From assembly GCA_946533175.1 (NCBI GenBank), contig CAMNBS010000051.1, positions 1-5,958 of the forward strand: 5,958 bases of DNA, read 5' to 3'. Positions within the stretch are counted from its first letter, which is position 1; each line of letters starts with the position of its first letter. Made by a program: the position numbers and the translations under genes. The notes beneath the pieces are model-generated. The model was given only the letters and a program-made list of their open reading frames with translations, was not told the origin of the DNA and ran no database searches. Shown here piece after piece: positions 1 to 5,367 of this stretch. The DNA is from an uncultured Clostridia bacterium. Its GTDB lineage: Bacteria > Bacillota_I > Bacilli_A > RF39 > UBA660.

Positions 1-276
1 AAAAAAACAAAGATATTCATCATATGATTAATACTATAAAACATGGTAGTAAATCGGCATAATTAATTTAATAGAAAAATATTAATGGTTCTAAAATGTG
101 AAAGATTTATCGAGCAACCAAATCTTCTCATATATTGTTTATTTAACGCACAAAATAACAATGTTCCAGAAATATTAGCTATCTATAAAAAAATAGTTAT
201 ATTTATATTCATTACACGCAAATTATAAATAAAACTATTAATGCCAAAAAAATATTATAGAAAGGATAAGATAAAT
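1..276. other. AT-rich stretch without a convincing gene
   Basis: No recognisable gene is present. On + an open frame from the left edge to TAA at 60-62 would encode a tail ending DIHHMINTIKHGSKSA. It could be the 3' end of a gene outside the window, but 19 codons are too few to judge. A 47-codon frame at 85-228 has no ribosome binding site and is not accepted as a gene. A 7-bp stem (102-108 with 120-126) has an 11-base loop and no U-tract. The last 20 bases carry the ribosome binding site of the small gene at 277. No clear promoter for that gene was found here. Confidence 0.5.
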
Positions 277-408
277 ATGCTAAGACCTGTTATACATGAA
301 ACAGTCCTTTTCTATCCTAATGATGAAAATCCAGTATATATTGATCGTCATAAAGAAGAAATAAGATATGGTTCTTCTCGTTATTTTCGATCAATAAAAT
401 ATATTTAA
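277..408 (+). CDS. Possible small protein of 43 residues, unknown function
   Basis: The frame starts with ATG and ends with TAA. It encodes 43 residues beginning MLRPVIHETVLFYPNDENP and ending RYFRSIKYI. I do not recognise the family. It has no membrane segment or signal peptide, and it is rich in charged and aromatic residues. Two things support it as a gene. A purine-rich AGAAAGGAT sits about ten bases before the ATG as a plausible ribosome binding site. A hairpin with a U-tract starts 25 bases after the stop and points the right way to end its transcript. It faces the veg gene tail to tail. In Bacillus subtilis the position past veg holds sspF, but this protein does not look like an alpha/beta-type spore protein. 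A chance frame remains possible in such AT-rich DNA. Confidence 0.4.
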   Translation: MLRPVIHETVLFYPNDENPVYIDRHKEEIRYGSSRYFRSIKYI

Positions 409-432
409 AAAACTTTATTAAACTTTTATAAC

Positions 433-466
433 AAAATAGAGAGTAATAAATACTCTTTATTTTTTT
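433..466 (+). terminator. Intrinsic terminator between the 43-codon gene and veg
   Basis: The core stem is AGAGTA (440-445) paired with TACTCT (451-456), with a five-base ATAAA loop. Outer A-U pairs and one G-U pair extend it to about 13 pairs (433-439 with 457-463). The right side runs into a U-rich tract (457-466), so termination of + transcripts is favoured. The right arm overlaps the veg stop codon at 457-459, and the A-tract read on - encodes the final lysines of Veg. In - RNA the core stem survives but the following U-tract is weaker, so it may also stop veg transcripts less efficiently. Confidence 0.65.
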
Positions 467-675
467 ATTATTTCTAAATTATCAATTAACACATCACTAT
501 ATGTAAAGGATTTTAATTCTTCTTTTTCATTAATTGTTTTAATAGTAAAAATATAATTATATATTCCCACAATAATGCCTTCAAATTCCTCTATTTGATT
601 TCTTGCTCCATTAAAACGAAAATGTAATACTTCACCTTGTTTATTTTTTATTTCCTCTTTAATTTTATTAATCAT
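457..675 (-). CDS. veg: Veg family protein
   Basis: This 72-residue protein matches the small Veg family (VEG, 'biofilm formation stimulator'). In B. subtilis Veg is abundant in vegetative cells and stimulates biofilm matrix genes by opposing the repressor SinR. Visible family features are the FRFNGARNQIEEFEG stretch (about residues 19-33), the hydrophobic strand IIVGIYNYIFTI (34-45) and SFTYSDVL (56-63). The B. subtilis protein is about 86 residues, and this one lacks its extra tail. The order rsmA-yabG-veg is the same as in Bacillus. Here the veg ATG overlaps the yabG TGA as ATGA, and the preceding bases give only a weak ribosome binding site, so translation is probably coupled to yabG. I saw no clear separate veg promoter inside yabG. 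Identity is well supported; the biofilm role here is inferred. Confidence 0.88.
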   Translation of the reverse strand: MINKIKEEIKNKQGEVLHFRFNGARNQIEEFEGIIVGIYNYIFTIKTINEKEELKSFTYSDVLIDNLEIIKK

Positions 676-1445
676 CTTGGATACCCCACATACATTGTTC
701 CATTAGTAATTATTCCTCCCATTCCATCTTTTCCATATTTGGTTTTATCTATAATTCCTAATAAATCAATTGGTTTATTTCGATCTGATAAAGCAATAGA
801 ACTAGCGATAATAGCTGGATCTAAGGCATGAATATTGACTCTTTTGGGACTACTAGCAAAATTAGCCCCTGCCTTAATTAATTCTTCATAATTAGATTGA
901 CATGCGCCAGCAATAATAATTAATTCATTTTGCGAATACATTTTTCTAGCTTCACGAATAGCTTTAATAAAATTCATAGTATTTTTGTAATTAGTATTGT
1001 CTTCTTCACTACCCATTCGTTTATAATAAGCATCATGACCAGTTATTACCAATATATCTGGTTTGTATTCCTTTAATAAATTAGGTATTTGGTTAGCTAT
1101 TTCATCTTCTTTTAATTTTTTACCAGTAACTTTAATATTAATTTTTTTATAAAATTTCATACAGCGATCTAAATACTCTTTATCACCATCAATATGTAGT
1201 ATCTTACCGGGTAAATAAAAATACTCACATCGATCTAGATGTGTCTCTCCAAATCGATCAAGTATTTCATCATCATCCACTTGAACATTTGTTGCCTTTT
1301 TTAAGTCATCTAAATTACTATCAGCACAAAGTCTTATATTTATTCCTTTTAATAAAGCTATATCATTATCAATATCTACTATTTTAAATACACAATCATT
1401 ATGATAAGAATTTCTTGTAACTAAATCACCAATATTAAAAAGCAT
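672..1445 (-). CDS. yabG: Sporulation-specific cysteine protease YabG
   Basis: This 257-residue protein belongs to the YabG peptidase family. In B. subtilis YabG is a mother-cell protease that trims spore coat and morphogenetic proteins such as SafA and SpoIVA. In Clostridioides difficile it processes proteins including preproSleC. The N-terminal part (1-50) looks like a small beta domain. The catalytic half has TGHD with His137 and GACQSN with Cys182, the likely catalytic pair. Conserved blocks follow at KAGANFASSPKRVNIHALDP (191-210) and KYGKDGMGGI (236-245). It is slightly shorter than the roughly 290-residue Bacillus protein but has no break. It lies 44 bases after rsmA and overlaps veg by four bases. 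The start ATG sits inside the right arm of a 12-bp hairpin whose loop holds the GGGGATG ribosome binding site, and a sigma-E-like promoter overlaps the other arm. The stop codon is TGA. Confidence 0.92.
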   Translation of the reverse strand: MLFNIGDLVTRNSYHNDCVFKIVDIDNDIALLKGINIRLCADSNLDDLKKATNVQVDDDEILDRFGETHLDRCEYFYLPGKILHIDGDKEYLDRCMKFYKKINIKVTGKKLKEDEIANQIPNLLKEYKPDILVITGHDAYYKRMGSEEDNTNYKNTMNFIKAIREARKMYSQNELIIIAGACQSNYEELIKAGANFASSPKRVNIHALDPAIIASSIALSDRNKPIDLLGIIDKTKYGKDGMGGIITNGTMYVGYPR

Positions 1446-1474
1446 ATAATCATCCCCAGATAATTATATGCTTT
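1439..1474 (-). promoter_or_regulatory. 12-bp perfect hairpin covering the yabG start
   Basis: The arms 1439-1450 and 1463-1474 are perfect reverse complements around a 12-base loop. Read on - the first arm is AAAGCATATAAT, the loop TATCTGGGGATG and the second arm ATTATATGCTTT. The yabG ATG (1445-1443) lies in the second arm and the ribosome binding site GGGGATG is in the loop. The second arm runs into five U residues, so the structure also resembles a weak terminator after rsmA. In RNA reading through from rsmA the start codon would be base-paired. RNA starting downstream of the first arm would be free of the structure. The pairing is seen; its effect on translation or termination is inferred. 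Confidence 0.6.
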
Positions 1475-1490
1475 CTATTTAATAATATTC
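1463..1490 (-). promoter_or_regulatory. Candidate sigma-E promoter of yabG
   Basis: On - a -35-like GAATATT (1490-1484) fits the B. subtilis sigma-E consensus KMATATT at every base. CATATAAT (1470-1463) matches CATACANT at all but one fixed position. The spacer is 13 bases, one short of the usual 14-15. A start about seven bases downstream would give a leader of roughly 12 bases beginning near the GGGG of the ribosome binding site. yabG belongs to mother-cell regulons in known spore formers (sigma-K in Bacillus, reported sigma-E in C. difficile), so a sporulation promoter is expected here. AT-rich sequence makes chance matches likely. Confidence 0.4.
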
Positions 1491-2284
1491 TATTTACTAA
1501 GTTTATTCGCTATATCAGCAAAAATATTAATTTCTAATTCTTCAGCTCTATTGGTTAAACTTTTATGATATTTTTCTAGTACTTCTTCTATTTCACTTAA
1601 ATTATAATTTTTAAAATTATTTCTTAAATTTTTTCTTTTAAAGCGAAAAGCATCTCTGACAATTTGGAAAAACAAACTTTCATCTTTAACCTTTATTTTT
1701 TCTTTTTTTTCTCTTAAAGCGATAACGACACTATCAACATTTGGTTTTGGAATAAAACAATTACGACTAACAATAAATAATTTACTAATATCAAAATAAT
1801 AATTTAAAAAAACCGTTATTGATCCATAATCTCTTGTTCCTACTTTAGCAGTAAAACGATCTCCAACTTCTTTTTGAATCATTATTGTAATACCTTTATA
1901 ATTTATTTTACTTTCAATTAATTTCATTAAAATTGGGGTTGTAATATAGTAAGGTATATTAGCTACTACATAAATATTATCATATTCATACTTCATAATA
2001 TCATTGGTAATATCACGCTTTAAAAAATCATCAAAAATTATATCAACATTATGACAATCATATAATTCTTCGTCCAATACTTCTTCAAGACGATTATCAA
2101 TTTCATATGCTAAAACATTTTTTGCACACTGAGATAATTTTTTGGTTAATACACCACTACCTGGACCAATTTCAATAACTAAACTATTTGGTAGAATATT
2201 ACTTTCACAAACAATATTATTAATAATATTATCATCTTGCAAAAAATTTTGTCCATAGGACTTTTTAAATTTAAAATTATCCAT
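1490..2284 (-). CDS. rsmA: 16S rRNA dimethyladenosine transferase RsmA (KsgA)
   Basis: RsmA uses S-adenosylmethionine to dimethylate two adjacent adenines in the 3'-terminal hairpin of 16S rRNA (A1518 and A1519 in E. coli numbering), a late step in 30S maturation; its loss gives kasugamycin resistance. The 264-residue protein shows the family order. GQNFLQD is at 11-17 and the SAM loop IGPGSG at 39-44, with the acidic SAM-ribose contact in AYEID (Glu61). The catalytic motif NIPYY is at 109-113, followed by IQKEVGDRF (136-144) and FIPKPNVDS (177-185). A C-terminal helical domain contains AFRFKRKNLRNN (212-223). It is a little shorter than B. subtilis KsgA (292 residues) but complete. A GGAG ribosome binding site lies six bases before the ATG and follows directly on the T-run of a terminator. 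The gene keeps the Bacillus order with yabG and veg, but rnmV is not next to it. Confidence 0.96.
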   Translation of the reverse strand: MDNFKFKKSYGQNFLQDDNIINNIVCESNILPNSLVIEIGPGSGVLTKKLSQCAKNVLAYEIDNRLEEVLDEELYDCHNVDIIFDDFLKRDITNDIMKYEYDNIYVVANIPYYITTPILMKLIESKINYKGITIMIQKEVGDRFTAKVGTRDYGSITVFLNYYFDISKLFIVSRNCFIPKPNVDSVVIALREKKEKIKVKDESLFFQIVRDAFRFKRKNLRNNFKNYNLSEIEEVLEKYHKSLTNRAEELEINIFADIANKLSK

Positions 2285-2292
2285 AAATCTCC

Positions 2293-2316
2293 AAAAAAGG
2301 CATCATATAGATGCCC
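2293..2316 (-). terminator. Intrinsic terminator between ytxH and rsmA
   Basis: On - GGCATC (2315-2310 region) pairs perfectly with GATGCC (2304-2299) across a five-base TATAT loop, and six T residues (2298-2293) follow at once. This is the best-formed intrinsic terminator in the window for a leftward transcript. It lies just after the ytxH stop. Its T-run abuts the GGAG ribosome binding site of rsmA, so rsmA depends either on read-through or on the promoter-like sequence overlapping the ytxH end. Confidence 0.75.
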
Positions 2317-2318
2317 TA

Positions 2319-2348
2319 ATTATTATTTTTTCTTTTCACTATTTTCAA
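2319..2348 (-). promoter_or_regulatory. Weak candidate sigma-A promoter for rsmA
   Basis: TTGAAA (2348-2343) and AATAAT (2324-2319) on - each match five of six bases of TTGACA and TATAAT, with an 18-base spacer. They lie in the last codons of ytxH. A start near 2313 would place the GGCATC hairpin at the extreme 5' end of the rsmA mRNA, where it could protect the RNA instead of ending it. Matches of this quality are common in AT-rich DNA. Confidence 0.25.
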
Positions 2349-2733
2349 TTTTCTTAATTGTTTCTTCTAAAACCTTAACCGTTTTTTCTTTAACTTCTTT
2401 AGCCGCATCTTGTAATACTGGAGTTCCTTTTTCTTTAGCAAGAGAAACTAATTCAGATGCTTTATCTTTAATTAATTCACCTTTCTCTTTAGCTATTTTT
2501 AATACTTTTTCTTTGTCCAAATCTTTTATTTCTTTTTTTAATTCATCAATTTTATCTTCTACTGTTTTTTTAACATCTTCCATTTTAATATCTTTAGCTT
2601 TAGCTAGTAATTCATCAAATTTTTCTTTTAGTTCATGTCTTGTTTCGCTACCTTTTTTTGGAGCAAATAATATTCCTAAACCAGCTCCAATTCCAGCTCC
2701 AACAACAAACTTTCCCCAACCTTTTTTTCCCAT
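2323..2733 (-). CDS. ytxH: YtxH family protein
   Basis: The protein has 136 residues from the chosen ATG. The N-terminal half of the first 30 residues is the YtxH signature: a glycine-rich hydrophobic segment GAGIGAGLGILFAPKKGSET, a short membrane-associating stretch followed by APKKG. The rest (about residues 35-136) is lysine- and glutamate-rich and strongly helical, with amphipathic 11-residue-like periodicity similar to LEA or apolipoprotein-type helices. YtxH proteins are membrane-linked, and in B. subtilis ytxGHJ is a general-stress operon; the biochemical role is unknown. A GTG five codons upstream (2748) is open, but GTGAGG there is better read as the ribosome binding site for ATG at 2733. 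The start is one base past the DUF948 gene stop, so the two are probably translated together. A terminator follows. Confidence 0.85.
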   Translation of the reverse strand: MGKKGWGKFVVGAGIGAGLGILFAPKKGSETRHELKEKFDELLAKAKDIKMEDVKKTVEDKIDELKKEIKDLDKEKVLKIAKEKGELIKDKASELVSLAKEKGTPVLQDAAKEVKEKTVKVLEETIKKIENSEKKK

Positions 2734-2734
2734 T

Positions 2735-3031
2735 TTACATTTCCTCACTTTCTTTTTTTTCTTTATTTTTTTTGTTTTTACGAGAAAAAACTCGACTTAT
2801 CAATGACGATACACCATCTACAAGTTTATCACTTGCAAGAGAAATTGAATCTACTACTTTGTCAACAGCATTAAAAGCTTTATCAACAGTTCGCATTTTC
2901 GCTTCCACACTATCTAGTATAACATTAATACGATTAACTGAATATATTACCTTAATCGTTAAAACAATTAATGCTACTAATAACATTGCTCCTAATATAT
3001 AGAGCAACATTTCAAGAAAAGTTACATCCAT
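2735..3031 (-). CDS. DUF948/YtxG-like single-pass membrane protein
   Basis: This is a 98-residue protein. Residues about 6-29 (LEMLLYILGAMLLVALIVL and on) form one membrane-spanning helix close to the N-terminus. A long amphipathic helix (about 32-82) with regular V/I/L spacing follows, then a very basic tail RKNKKNKEKK. This layout fits the DUF948 family, which includes B. subtilis YtxG. The next gene encodes a YtxH protein, the same order as ytxG-ytxH in Bacillus, which supports the assignment. It is shorter than most family members. Its AGGAGG ribosome binding site is near-perfect and overlaps the last codons of the upstream gene; the gap to that gene is two bases. The function of the family is not established; a membrane-anchored stress or envelope role is inferred. 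Confidence 0.75.
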   Translation of the reverse strand: MDVTFLEMLLYILGAMLLVALIVLTIKVIYSVNRINVILDSVEAKMRTVDKAFNAVDKVVDSISLASDKLVDGVSSLISRVFSRKNKKNKEKKESEEM

Positions 3032-3033
3032 CT

Positions 3034-3960
3034 TTAATCCTCCTTATTATACATAGAATCAATTAAATCAAATAGATTATCATCTACGTCCTTTTTATCC
3101 TTCTTCTTTTCTTTTCCATATTTAGCACTACGAGTAGTTGTCGTATGATTATCCCTTGAAGCATCGCTATAATCAACATTATAAGCTAAACCTAAATCGT
3201 TATAATATTCATCAGCATCTGCTAAAGTTACTTTATTAACTTGGGGTTTAGTATTATTAACATCATATAGTTTTTGATCTTTATCTTCCTCAACAGACTT
3301 TTTTGTAACCCTTGATTTCTTAACTGTTTTTGTACTTTCATCATCACCAAAAGCTTTGTTACGAACACTATCTAAATCTGGTTTACCATAACTTGCTGAT
3401 ATTCGTACTTCTTTTTTAGTAATAACTTCTTCTTTCCGATAATTTTTATCTAATATTCCATATATCGGTGAAATAATAGGGGAAGGACGAAATCCTTTAA
3501 CTTCCTTTTCTTCATAATATGTTTTACTATACGAATAAGTTGTTTTAGGAATATTTTCACTTTTTTTAACACTTTCCCTGCCAGGATATAACTCTTTCTG
3601 TTCATTATATTCAAATATTTCTGCTTTTTTACTATCAATTTCATTTTCTTTATTGCTTACTGAAAAATGTTCTGTTTGATTCTTCGAATTATCTTCAAGA
3701 AAATCATCATCATCAAACATCATTGGAAAACTTTTTTCAATATTGGTTGTATCTTCTTCAACCATGACTTCTTCTGCTTTTTCTTCTTGATGTAATCTAT
3801 TTTCTTTTACTTCTTCTTTTTTATTTTTTTCTTCTTCCTTCAAAAAATCCATTTTTTTCTTAGGAACTTCTACTTTTTTAGCATAACTTTTAGGAACATC
3901 TTCTTCCTCTTCTTCAACTTCTTCAAAAAAAACATTTTTTAGTTTATCTAATAGTTTCAT
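3034..3960 (-). CDS. Acidic, probably disordered protein with an N-terminal amphipathic helix, unknown function
   Basis: I do not recognise this 308-residue protein as a named family. The N-terminus MKLLDKLKNVFFEE can form an amphipathic helix of the membrane-targeting kind, followed by a run of glutamates (14-20). Residues 25-150 are lysine/glutamate-rich low complexity without a hydrophobic core. Four ordered-looking islands stand out: FRPSPIISPIYGILDKNY (157-174), SASYGKPDLDSVRNKAFG (188-205), LADADEYYNDLGLAYNVDY (246-264) and NLFDLIDSMY (295-304) near the C-terminus. They look like short binding motifs in a flexible chain. The start resembles that of the division protein SepF, but the SepF core domain is absent. 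It lies between a lipoprotein and two membrane-associated proteins, with an AGAGGTGAG ribosome binding site in the nine-base gap upstream. I infer a scaffold on the inner face of the membrane. That it is expressed as protein is fairly sure; its role is open. Confidence 0.8.
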   Translation of the reverse strand: MKLLDKLKNVFFEEVEEEEEDVPKSYAKKVEVPKKKMDFLKEEEKNKKEEVKENRLHQEEKAEEVMVEEDTTNIEKSFPMMFDDDDFLEDNSKNQTEHFSVSNKENEIDSKKAEIFEYNEQKELYPGRESVKKSENIPKTTYSYSKTYYEEKEVKGFRPSPIISPIYGILDKNYRKEEVITKKEVRISASYGKPDLDSVRNKAFGDDESTKTVKKSRVTKKSVEEDKDQKLYDVNNTKPQVNKVTLADADEYYNDLGLAYNVDYSDASRDNHTTTTRSAKYGKEKKKDKKDVDDNLFDLIDSMYNKED

Positions 3961-3969
3961 AACTCACCT

Positions 3970-4641
3970 CTACTCTACTACTTCATCAACATCAATAATA
4001 TCACGATCTTTATCAATAACTATTTCTTTATCATATGTACCATATTCTTCCTCATATCTTAGAAAATTATCATTTTCAATATTAGCTTCAAAGATATTAA
4101 ACTTCTCTTCTTGAAAAACTGATCCCTTATGACCTACATAATCACTAATAACTTTATCATTATATTTAACAGTAGATAATATACTAGACATATTCATTAA
4201 ACATTTATTAAAATCTTCTTTTTTAATATATGCTTCTATTTTAGCATAATTATACATTATTACAACAAAATAACGATCATTCTCATCTAAAATATCAATA
4301 AATCCACTTATACCATTATGATTAATTTTTTTAGAATAAAAGTGGCTGTTATTCTCTACATAAGAATTATGAACTTTATAATAATATGCAATTGTATCAA
4401 TATATAGATAATAACTATTACTGTTATCTATAATTTTTAAATTAAAATCATCTTTGTCAACAATTGAAACACCATGTGGTAAATATAAACTATAACCATC
4501 TAAATAAGTATTACTTAAATTATTATCGACAAACAGTACAGTATCAAATAAGTCACTAACACTTTTATCTGATATTTTTTTTATCGTGCACCCAGATACA
4601 AATAAAATGAATATGAGTAAAGTAATTAATAATTTTTTCAA
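3970..4641 (-). CDS. Predicted lipoprotein, unknown function
   Basis: The protein has 223 residues and starts with a lipoprotein signal peptide: MKK, a hydrophobic core LLITLLIFILF, and the lipobox VSGC with the lipidated cysteine at residue 18. It should therefore be anchored on the outer face of the cell membrane. The mature part is tyrosine-, aspartate- and asparagine-rich (for example NGISGFIDILDENDRYFVV at about 110-128) and ends in an acidic tail. I do not recognise a family. The start codon is TTG (4641-4639), chosen because AGGTGAG lies at ideal spacing and the signal peptide begins directly there. An extended -10 promoter stands just upstream. The gene leads a tight run of four leftward genes ending with ytxH. 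It follows trmB by 70 bases and may also receive read-through from it. Confidence 0.82.
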   Translation of the reverse strand: MKKLLITLLIFILFVSGCTIKKISDKSVSDLFDTVLFVDNNLSNTYLDGYSLYLPHGVSIVDKDDFNLKIIDNSNSYYLYIDTIAYYYKVHNSYVENNSHFYSKKINHNGISGFIDILDENDRYFVVIMYNYAKIEAYIKKEDFNKCLMNMSSILSTVKYNDKVISDYVGHKGSVFQEEKFNIFEANIENDNFLRYEEEYGTYDKEIVIDKDRDIIDVDEVVE

Positions 4642-4663
4642 TATCTCACCTACTCTTATAAAT

Positions 4664-4672
4664 ATTATACCA
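4664..4672 (-). promoter_or_regulatory. Extended -10 promoter for the lipoprotein operon
   Basis: TGGTATAAT on - is a perfect TGnTATAAT extended -10 element. There is no recognisable -35 hexamer at 17 bases, as is usual for this promoter type. The predicted start near 4657 leaves a leader of about 15 bases carrying AGGTGAG and the TTG start. An AT-only inverted repeat (4672-4679 with 4686-4693) lies just upstream and could be a binding site or chance. Confidence 0.6.
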
Positions 4673-4711
4673 TATTTTAATATGATAAAATATATTTTTT
4701 TTAACTTTATC

Positions 4712-5341
4712 TTATTTTTCTACTTTAACATAATAAATGTTATTATTTTGAGAACTAAATTTCTTTTCATATTCTGTCATAATATTGTAAGGAATATCAC
4801 TGTGATGTAAATCTAAACTTATTTCAGTTATTCTATAAGCATTTTTATTTAATGATATTAAACTATACTCAAATAGTTTTTGATTATCGGTTTTCATCTC
4901 AATTATTTTGTTGTTTTTAAAAATATCATCATATTTTTGAATAAATGTACTGCTAGTTAATCTTCTTTTCTCATGTCTTTCTTTAGGCCAAGGATCAGAA
5001 AAGTTTAAAAATATTTTATCAATTTCATGATGAAATACTTTAGATATATCCATAGCATCTAAATGAATTAAGCGTAAATTATCTAAATCCAATCCATCCA
5101 TTTTTTTTATCGCTAAAGCTAGAATACTGGCACTTTTTTCTATACCAATAAAATTAATATTAGGATACCTTTTAGCATTTTCAATAATAAAATCTCCTTT
5201 ACCCATACCTATCTCTAAATATATTGGTTGATTATTACTAAAAACCTTTGACCAATTTCCTATCATTTCTTCAGCATTTTGAATAACAAATGAAGAATTA
5301 GCAATTATTTCCATTTTATTTTTAACATTTCTCTGTCTCAT
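4712..5341 (-). CDS. trmB: tRNA (guanine-N7)-methyltransferase TrmB
   Basis: TrmB transfers a methyl group from S-adenosylmethionine to N7 of G46 in the variable loop of tRNAs. From the chosen ATG the protein has 209 residues, the normal length for the family. Visible motifs are the SAM-binding LEIGMGKGDFI (about 42-52), EKSA (68-71), HLDAMDI (93-99), the signature FSDPWPKERHEKRRLT (114-129), KTDN (150-153) and the C-terminal TEYEKKF (189-195). The frame is open to a GTG at 5350, but MRQRN at 5341 is the typical TrmB start (MRxRN). An extended -10 promoter would begin RNA near 5352, leaving only about 11 bases before this ATG and almost none before the GTG. The ribosome binding site AGTGAT is weak. 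The neighbour on the right is divergent, so this is the first gene of the leftward series. Confidence 0.95.
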   Translation of the reverse strand: MRQRNVKNKMEIIANSSFVIQNAEEMIGNWSKVFSNNQPIYLEIGMGKGDFIIENAKRYPNINFIGIEKSASILALAIKKMDGLDLDNLRLIHLDAMDISKVFHHEIDKIFLNFSDPWPKERHEKRRLTSSTFIQKYDDIFKNNKIIEMKTDNQKLFEYSLISLNKNAYRITEISLDLHHSDIPYNIMTEYEKKFSSQNNNIYYVKVEK

Positions 5342-5358
5342 AAATATCACTATTCATT

Positions 5359-5367
5359 ATTATAACA
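5359..5367 (-). promoter_or_regulatory. Extended -10 promoter of trmB
   Basis: TGTTATAAT on - matches TGnTATAAT exactly. The region 17 bases upstream (ATATGA) does not resemble TTGACA. The predicted start near 5352 supports ATG 5341 as the trmB start. It overlaps the divergent sigma-K-like promoter of the 5410 gene, sharing bases with its -35. Confidence 0.6.

Noticed and set aside
102..126. 7-bp stem as an RNA element or riboswitch
   Set aside because: Single weak stem with an 11-base loop and no conserved riboswitch core or U-tract.
85..228. 47-codon frame on + starting MVLKCERFIEQ
   Set aside because: No ribosome binding site before the ATG, no recognisable product, and such lengths arise by chance in this AT-rich sequence.
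2734..2748. GTG start five codons upstream for YtxH
   Set aside because: The GTGAGG there fits better as the ribosome binding site for ATG 2733, where the typical YtxH N-terminus begins.
2237..3002. Two long + frames opposite rsmA, ytxH and the DUF948 gene
   Set aside because: They are Phe/Ser/Leu-rich antisense readings of Lys/Glu-rich genes that have clear families and ribosome binding sites on -.
3770..3925. TTCTTC-rich low-complexity tract as a repeat element
   Set aside because: It is explained by runs of glutamate and lysine codons in the acidic N-terminal part of the 308-residue protein.
3034..3960. 308-residue protein as a SepF homologue
   Set aside because: Only the short amphipathic, acidic start is similar; the conserved SepF core domain is not present.
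4672..4693. AT-only inverted repeat followed by eight T residues on +, read as a terminator
   Set aside because: There is no + gene upstream for it to end, the stem has no G-C pair, and such repeats are expected in AT-rich intergenic DNA.
5342..5350. GTG start three codons upstream for TrmB
   Set aside because: TrmB proteins normally begin MRxRN, which fits the ATG at 5341, and the predicted RNA start leaves almost no leader for the GTG.
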